Below, piece after piece: positions 57,520-64,000 of a stretch of 64,000 bases of DNA; position 1 is the stretch's first letter, and each line of letters opens with the position of its first letter. The DNA is from Cyclospora cayetanensis (Eukaryota; Apicomplexa; Conoidasida; Eucoccidiorida; Eimeriidae). The notes beneath the pieces were generated by a model that was not told the DNA's origin, searched no databases, and saw only the letters and a list, made by a program, of their open reading frames with translations. The position numbers were made by a program, and so were the translations under genes. The stretch is taken from positions 310,001 to 374,000 of the forward strand of contig NW_020312752.1 in NCBI RefSeq assembly GCF_002999335.1, written 5' to 3'.

Positions 57520-57820
57520 GACAACCACCAGTGGTTCGTTGGTAATGAATGCTGGGAACCGCTAAGCTACATGTGGCGGGCGAATCCACACTTAAACACT
57601 TCCTACTGGGCTAGTCGTATTTAACCGAGAGCTTGAAAGGAATCGGAAAGCTGATTTGTATGTTTGTGCATTGTTTTTATTGCACAGTAGTGATAGAGCG
57701 ATACAGGAAGAAGCATTGTTGTACGCATGAGATGTACTATGAGCTGCGAACGCACAGTGCGTAGAGTGTAGCTACGCCCACGCTGGCTGTCCCTCTCCCC
57801 TTGCATTGCGACTTCTGAGG
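57520..57820 (+). repeat. Left LTR remnant
   Basis: Shares with the right copy a series of collinear blocks: AAAGGAATCG, TTGATTTG/CTGATTTG, TTGTTTTTATTGCA/TTGTTTTTTGCA, TGATAGAGCGA, CAGGAAG/GAGGAAG and a CTGTCC-C-CCCCT block. Boundaries are approximate because both copies are worn. Confidence 0.65.
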
Positions 57821-57850
57821 GGCTTAGGTGGGAGAAGGCAGGACCTCTTT

Positions 57851-59284
57851 AGAAAAGTCTTCAATTTTCTTTAGTGGGTCTGCATCGAGTGTGAACTTGA
57901 ATGTCTTCCCCCAGGGGCCTTCAATTCAGGGCTTCCGCTAAAGTACTCCTGCCTTCTCCTACGCAGGACCCTTAGAGGTCCCGATACAGGGGGAGAGGGT
58001 CAGCTAGGGTGCGCGTGGGTACACTCTCTATGCACTTAGAGCATTTAAAGCTAGTTGCACATGCTACATTTAGTGGCACCACGTGGTTTGATGCAGCTGT
58101 TCCCGGCTCATCCACTCGCTGTGGATGCAGTGGGATGCCAGATTTCCTTACAACAGTTGTCTTAGCTTGGTTGAATAGGGTAGTGCAGCAATATGATTTT
58201 AATTGACAACCGTCTGAAAGTATCCCTTGGCAGTAGAAGTTGACATACAACAGCAGTTAGGGATGCAGAGGCCAGCATGCAAAAGGAGATGACGAATTTC
58301 TGTCGATTTTACTTCTAGATTTTCTGATTGAAGATTAAATCCAATACCCCAACCGTGGACATGCAAATCCCAATCTCGCATGTGGCATGCATGCTCGCCT
58401 CTTCCTACTGGGAAGCAACCGTGCGTGTGTACGGGTAGACATGGCTGCACATAGGCTTGTTTACATGGGCGATGTCCATGCATGGTTTTGGGGTCCCTAT
58501 GCGTACATTTATGTATGGTATACTCGCATGAACGCAAGAGGTCTATAGCTAAAAAAATATGGTCAATAAAATTTCAAAAAATAGCTCCACAAGGTTATTC
58601 CGACCAGAGAAGCACAATGGCTGTAAGGACGGGCAAAACCCCGATTATTTTATCAGGCGGTCGAAGACGCATCTGGTGTTGAGGTCCACCGTTAAAGAGA
58701 ATGGATTCCTTCCGCGTTTTTGAATTGAAATTTTCAGGGCTTCAGGGGAGATTCTTTTAATGCAGAGCAAGTCTACCTGCAGGAATTTCTGTGATTCAAG
58801 CCTCCACGCATGCTCTGACTCATCAGTTTATGTCGATATCAGCTAGGCAGCAAACTCTGAGCTAATTAAGAAAGCTGAAGCAGCAAAGTCTATCAACAGC
58901 TCAATATATATATGTATATATATGTATGCAACTGTGGCTCTCAAAAACCACAACTTACGTGAGTAGCTGCCTTATCTGTGGTTTATTAGTTGTACGCAAA
59001 GTGCCGCGGCATTTGCGCACGGGGTGGGCAGCGACGTGGCGATTAAACAGCCGACCGTTGGGGCTTACGCAAATGATGGACCCCTTAAGGTTTGATGAGC
59101 GAACAGACACAACTTCTGCTTTTTCGACTGGGAAGAGGGGCCGAGTCGGGAGTCAGAAGTGCTAGATCTCGGGGCCGTGCCAACCAGCCCTATCCTACAG
59201 GCTAAGACGCATGAGAAGGAATCCAGCACCCGAAAACAGCCCCAGGTAGCCCTTTGAAGGCAAACTTGCTTCTATCATGAAAAA
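57851..59284. other. Interior 5' part of the LTR element, nothing readable
   Basis: Should have held the primer-binding site and gag. No coding homology is recognisable. A 13-bp inverted repeat (GGAGAAGGCAGGA near 57830 and its complement near 57945) is present. Confidence 0.4.
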
Positions 59285-62200
59285 ATGGGTCATGATTCGA
59301 TACTGCAAGCATGCAAAAAGCCAAAGAACTTAAACAAAGGGACTGCACCCAGCAAAGTCAAGCTGGTTGGCGAGGGAAGGCGCATCCAGGAACCAGCAAG
59401 CTCCCGCCGCAGGCAACATTGCAATGAAAGGGATAGCAGGGGACAAATCTCTTTTCTAAAGCTACCGCGGGTACCCATTGTACTGATGCAAGGTCCTCTT
59501 AATGATTAACAATTGCGAGTACTACCTGATGCTGGATGTGAAGTGGATAATCTATACGAGGAAACGGCATCGAGTTGCATTCTGCATGAGAAATCGATAG
59601 CGCAAATCCTGAGACCCAGGTTTGCTGAGGGGCAACGGAACACAGGGATTGGCAAGATCACGGCAGTTCCATGCCACTCTAAAGCGGAACTGGGCCGTAC
59701 CAGCAAGGTCCATGACTTCATGCTCAATTGGTCCGTCGTGACACAATCGTAGGTATGCCAGGAGTGACCCAGTGGAAGGCATGCGTGGGACCACGGCTGC
59801 GTGCTGCGAAGCTAAAAGCGCGCGGCAGGGCTAGGGGAAAGCAGCAAGTGGACGCCTCAACTACATTCATCGAAATTTTGGTGAGTGGGGAGGTGTCGGT
59901 GTCTCAACCTTGTGAAGCAAAGTCTCTATGTAGGCGGTTCAGCAGTGCGGTAAGAAAAGGCGGTTCTCATCATGCATTCCGCCTTACTGGCTCTCCATGT
60001 ACTTCGTTATCCGAGGATTCGACTAAGCTTTCGGCCTAGGGACAGGAATGAGCAAATATTGAAGGGAAGTTCGCGCATGAGCAAAACCTGTGGCGGGCTG
60101 CCAGATGGCTAGCGACATGCGGATAGCCCAGCGCACCGTATTGAACTAAGCTCCGAGTCAGCCTGAAGCTATTTTTCGAAGCACTAGAGGACTCCGCAGA
60201 ATGCGAAGAAGATTGAAAAGCCACGCGGACGATTTGTTTAAAATAGGCGCAGCGCAGAATGAGTCCAGCGCGTTGTAACATAACCCGGTGCTAGTGCCGT
60301 AAAAAGCGGAAGCTGGAGCGTATGCTCTACCTGTTAGCGCCTGAAAAGCCATGTCCGTGAGACCGAAGTGTTTAAGGCACCACACTGACAAATTACTAAA
60401 CCAATTATACGAAGCAAAAGTCTACTTGGCCCTCCACTCTGCCAGACGCATTCCTACATCCTCGTTGATCCTAATGAAAGGCGCGAAAAGGCGTTTCACA
60501 CAGGCACTCACAAGCTCGGAGGTAAGTGAATGCCGTTAGGACTTATTAATCTTCTAGCTGAAGTGCAACGGCAATTTATTAGGACGCTCTTATTTGCCTA
60601 TCAAAGTGAGGTGGGTGAATGCGTACCTGAAACACCGGCCAATCTTCAGCTGAAGCGTTGATGACGATCTACAGCGCCCACAGCGGGTTCTTTTAGCTGC
60701 TTAGGAGCAAGCGATAGTATTTGAAGCCACGCAAGTGTTCGATTTAATAAGCACATTTACGCTACTGGGATTCTCCGTTTCAGCTTCAGAAATTGTGTCA
60801 GAGCTAGCGAAAATTCAGATAATTAAGACGTGGCCTTTACCTATATGGACTAGCTAAAAGTTTGCAAAGTTTTGTTGGCTTGCACCCTAATGCTGGAAGT
60901 TCATTCTTAAACTCCTTAAATTGCTGCTTCTAGTTGACCGATCTCTCCCAGATGGCGCAGTTTCTGGCATGGACAGAGGAGGCTGATGCCGCAGCAAGCA
61001 AGCTAATCCGTCTTTCAAGTTCACCGGTTCTCACGCTGCCGCTCACGCATCACTTCTTCCTAACAACCGATGCTAGTGATGTACCGACAAATGTTAATTT
61101 CTCCGTGCAGGCTTGATGCTTTCAAATACCTAATTAATGCTCGGTATTTTCATCATTCCACGGAAAACGAGCAGCTCTGTCCAGCGCGGTGATCTTCAAC
61201 GTGGTAGGCAAGCTACTCCGAGCGACATCCTGGCGATTCACTGTTGCGCAGCGCAACTACTATTTTCTGCGATGATACACCGTTTCTACTAAACATGGGC
61301 GATAGCTATGCATTTGAATCCCATGCTTCAGCTTTTATTGCAATGTTTTCGAATGGAAAAAGAGCTAAGCACTACCATGTTGAGGATGGTCTGCAGTGGT
61401 ACAAAGTAGTGGGGCATCCGTCACCTGGGCATTTCAACTTCTCTCTCTGATTTTTAGATGCAGAGTATGTTCTTTCAGGGCGTCTCGGAAACTTCGTACA
61501 GTGTAAAAGCTCTCACAGTCCTTCGGGTGGCCTGGAATGCGTCCTACAGCAGAGGAGTATGTACTATCACGCCCGGATTGTCAGCAGTTGAGACCATGCA
61601 GTTCTCCTGAATCTGGCCGTTTGCAAAGTCTTTGCGCTTCTGAAAGCACGCGGCTGACTGAACCATAGAATTTATAGTTGTAGGGCCAGAGGTCAAGAGT
61701 CAGGATAGCTTCTACGTCGTTGTCCACCCACTTAGCAAATATGCCTATTTCGTCCTTTATTTAGCTCTCTCACGGCTCAGCCAGTGGTTCACTTATTTTT
61801 GACTCATGTACGGAAGCTTCCTAGATTTTCCAGGACCGTCATTACAAATATGGATCTAAAATTCGTCAGTGCGTTTTGGCATGCTCCTAGGACCCGCCTA
61901 AAAAATGATCTACAAAATTATCACTACGAACAATCTTGAGGCAGATGAGCATACAGAATGCATTAACTGCTCTCTTGTGCAGTATGTGCGACTCTGTGGT
62001 CCCAAAAGTCCAATAGCTTGGCTTGGCTGCCTTCCTTGTGCTAAGTGGTAAAATAGTACATCAGTACACTTGTCTACCTGTTGGTCTACCGCATACCTGG
62101 TCTACACTGATGAATCCTTATCCGAATCGGGTCTATGCATGGTAGCGCGGGATTAGAAGCCACCTTTGAGGGAGGATTTAGCCGGAAAACAGCAACCGAT

Positions 62201-63229
62201 TCCACGCTAACGTGTGCCCAGAGTACAAGACAGGCAAGCACGGCATCATTAGAAGTTGCAGTCCTGGGCTGTGTGCTTCACCTCCAAAGATCTGCTCCTA
62301 ATGAATCAGCAGGCTGTATAAGATGCACTAGAAGGTGACCAGACGAGCACATTCGCGGCAAGGCAGCTGGGACCAGCAATGATTCTTTCACCAATCTCAG
62401 CTGTTTCACACTTCATCGATTAAGCAATAGGTTGAAGGTGTCATGAAACTGTCAGACTTTGCTTGCTAAGAAGATTTCGAAATCTTCTGAATCATGTGCG
62501 GGCTGTGCGACGCAGATGAGTGGCCGGTGTGCAGGCGGAGGGTCCAGAGGGAGCCATCAAAGTGCTGGATTATACGACCGTTGAGGACTGAGGAGACACT
62601 GGACGAAAATGAAATCTGGCGAGGTACGCCGACTTCAGCTGTGAATAAAGCAGCTGGAAGCTGCGTTGTCTGCGGGAGAATTGGCAGTTTTGTTGTTAAC
62701 TTCGTTGGGTTCCATGGATGGCATTCCTGCCCTTTGCAACTGTCCTTCCAACACATGATCCGCCAGAAATAGCTATGGGTACTGCATAAAAGCCTTCGGA
62801 TGTTTTCTGCAGTCATATTTTATGTGTAAGTAATTTTCAAGTGCGTTGTCTGTTTTTGTGCCTCTTTTGGGGCTGTGAAGTCGACTTTTTGGCACGCATA
62901 GCCTGTGTCTGCATGCAAAGGCTGTTTCATGAGACACCACACACACTGGTGAACTAGTGTGTATTCTGACTTCCTCTAACATATTAAATTGGTATTCTGT
63001 TAAGTCTTGGCAAGAGACTCACACACTTCAGCGCTGCAATGACAGCAAGTCAACTTTCCGCAACGGTCGTATTATCTTGGTCCCTCGTTGCCTGTTGGAT
63101 AGTGCTTCTCCTTTAGCACTTAATGCATACATTTGCTTTTTCCTTCGCACTAAAGCGGCATGCTTTCCTGCTTGAACGATCACAGAGCGGGAGTCCTTTT
63201 CCATTCCTGCACGCAGCTCGTTTTGGTGT

Positions 63230-63530
63230 CAGAACACTACAGCGTGTGCAATGAATTTTGAAGGGAAAGATTTGAAGCGGGCTAAGCGCAGGAAAACACG
63301 TTCTTTTACAATAGCCATATATAACTAAGTGCTAAAAGGAATCGACCAGTTGATTTGCCTGTTTGCTTACCTTGTTTTTTGCAGTGTACTGATAGAGCGA
63401 CAGAGGAAGGCGCACCTTTGGGTGCGTGTACACTAGATGCTATGTGCAGCTACCCATGAGTGCTTGGAGTGCTTAGGGGCTGCAGCGGCCTCCACCCCAG
63501 CTGTCCATCACCCCTCAGCGTTCCCGACAT
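63230..63530 (+). repeat. Right LTR remnant
   Basis: Collinear with the left copy as described there; starts roughly at GCAATGAATTTTG and ends near CCCTCAGCG. Confidence 0.65.
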
Positions 63531-63540
63531 GGTCATGGGT

Positions 63541-64000
63541 ATGATTTCCTTATAGGAAAACTGGAGGGTGCAATCCAGACGGACCAAATTCTAAGACGGT
63601 ACTCTTCTATTCTTTATACTGCAAGCGTAATCGGCTAAAAACTCGCCATCAATAGATGTGTTGAATCCTTCACAAGTAAAGCGGGCAGATATATGATGGA
63701 GCAAGCCCAGTGTCGCCTCGTTTTTACGAGCAACAGAGTCCATAGCTCGAAAGCACGTCTGCCTTGGCTCCTTCCTAGACCCTAAAACGCTTTTACTAGG
63801 CAGGACCACATACTTAGGTGCAGCGTATAGCCAACAGTATAGAGGGGTTGCGGACGATGGCGCAGTGACGCTTCTTGGAGGAATGGAAGTAGGAGCCAGA
63901 CAAGCTGTCTCAAATATTCAATGAGAGGATCACACATGAGGAGGAGGATGGCAGTTTAAGAAGCAAAGCTGCGTTTGTGCCAGAAATTCAGTGCAGAGAG
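63541..64000. other. No gene seen
   Basis: Short open frame on the minus strand (63809-63591) only; no recognised feature to the window edge. Confidence 0.4.

Larger units (their letters stand above)
57480..63540 (+). mobile_element. Full-length, decayed Ty3/gypsy LTR retrotransposon
   Basis: Two diverged direct repeats (LTR-like, near 57.5-57.8 kb and 63.2-63.5 kb) flank about 5.5 kb with the pol domains in Ty3/gypsy order on the plus strand. They are a protease-like patch at about 59515-59570 (PDAGCEVDNLYEETA); reverse transcriptase at about 60400-60620 (DPNERREKAF, then MPLGLINLLAEVQRQF in another frame); the RT connection at about 60800-60900 (TWPLPIW and a FCWLAP piece); RNase H start at 60934-61116 (APVLTLP-type SPVLTLP then TTDASD); the zinc-binding/integrase region at about 61540-62110 (GPEVKSQDSFYVVV, PLSKYAYF); and the family C-terminal motif near 62545. 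Many stops and frame changes mean it cannot encode a working protein. Confidence 0.85.

Noticed and set aside
1..64000. CRISPR arrays, riboswitches, operons, telomeric arrays
   Set aside because: None seen; the sequence is eukaryotic. Isolated TTAGGG/CCCTAA hexamers do not form tandem arrays.

Overview
The window looks like nuclear DNA of an apicomplexan coccidian, most likely Eimeria. Four things point there. Genes are intron-rich with GT-AG introns. Conserved proteins are interrupted by long runs of Ala, Gln and Ser written as CAG/GCA/AGC repeats. A protein ends in the ER signal HDEL. Decayed Ty3/gypsy-type retroelements lie between the genes. The assignment is an inference from style and gene content; no species is claimed. 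Because genes are spliced, long open frames are a poor guide, so the models below join exons by splice signals, reading phase and family conservation.

Layout, left to right. 0.2-4.3 kb: two minus-strand genes of unknown function, one with eight resolved exons and one encoding a Lys/Ala/Pro-rich protein. 4.3-8.4 kb: gene-poor, with a minus-strand retroelement fragment. 8.4-13.3 kb: a CAG-rich block with a minus-strand nuclear coiled-coil protein, a plus-strand histone-fold (TAF10-like) protein and a short minus-strand terminal exon. 14.2-14.8 kb: a hypothetical exon and a tRNA-Phe. 15.9-18.2 kb: an unrecognised minus-strand gene, divergent from RPL27A (18.4-19.3 kb). 20.2-21.2 kb: a second retroelement fragment. 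24.0-25.9 kb: an HDEL-tailed probable ER protein. 27.4-29.5 kb: an actin-related protein. 30.4-31.2 kb: a small protein, possibly mitochondrial. 34.0-36.1 kb: a ZIP-family metal transporter. 40.0-44.0 kb: translation initiation factor eIF2B delta. 44.1-44.9 kb: two small unrecognised genes. 45.1-49.9 kb: the small-subunit processome protein UTP17/WDR75. 51.1-52.7 kb: a protein related to mitochondrial inner-membrane peptidase. 52.7-54.9 kb: a perfect 47-bp inverted repeat and membrane-protein-like exons. 56.4-57.4 kb: the ciliary transition-zone protein B9D2. 57.5-63.5 kb: a complete-length but heavily decayed Ty3/gypsy LTR element.

The recognisable genes are unlinked housekeeping functions (translation, ribosome assembly, metal transport, cytoskeleton, cilium, mitochondrion), as expected for a eukaryotic chromosome; there is no operon logic. 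B9D2 fits an organism whose only flagellated stage is the male gamete. The most interesting items are the actin-related protein with altered nucleotide-site residues, the inner-membrane-peptidase homologue without its catalytic residues, the HDEL protein, the shared C-terminal motif of three retroelement copies, and the exact 47-bp palindrome.
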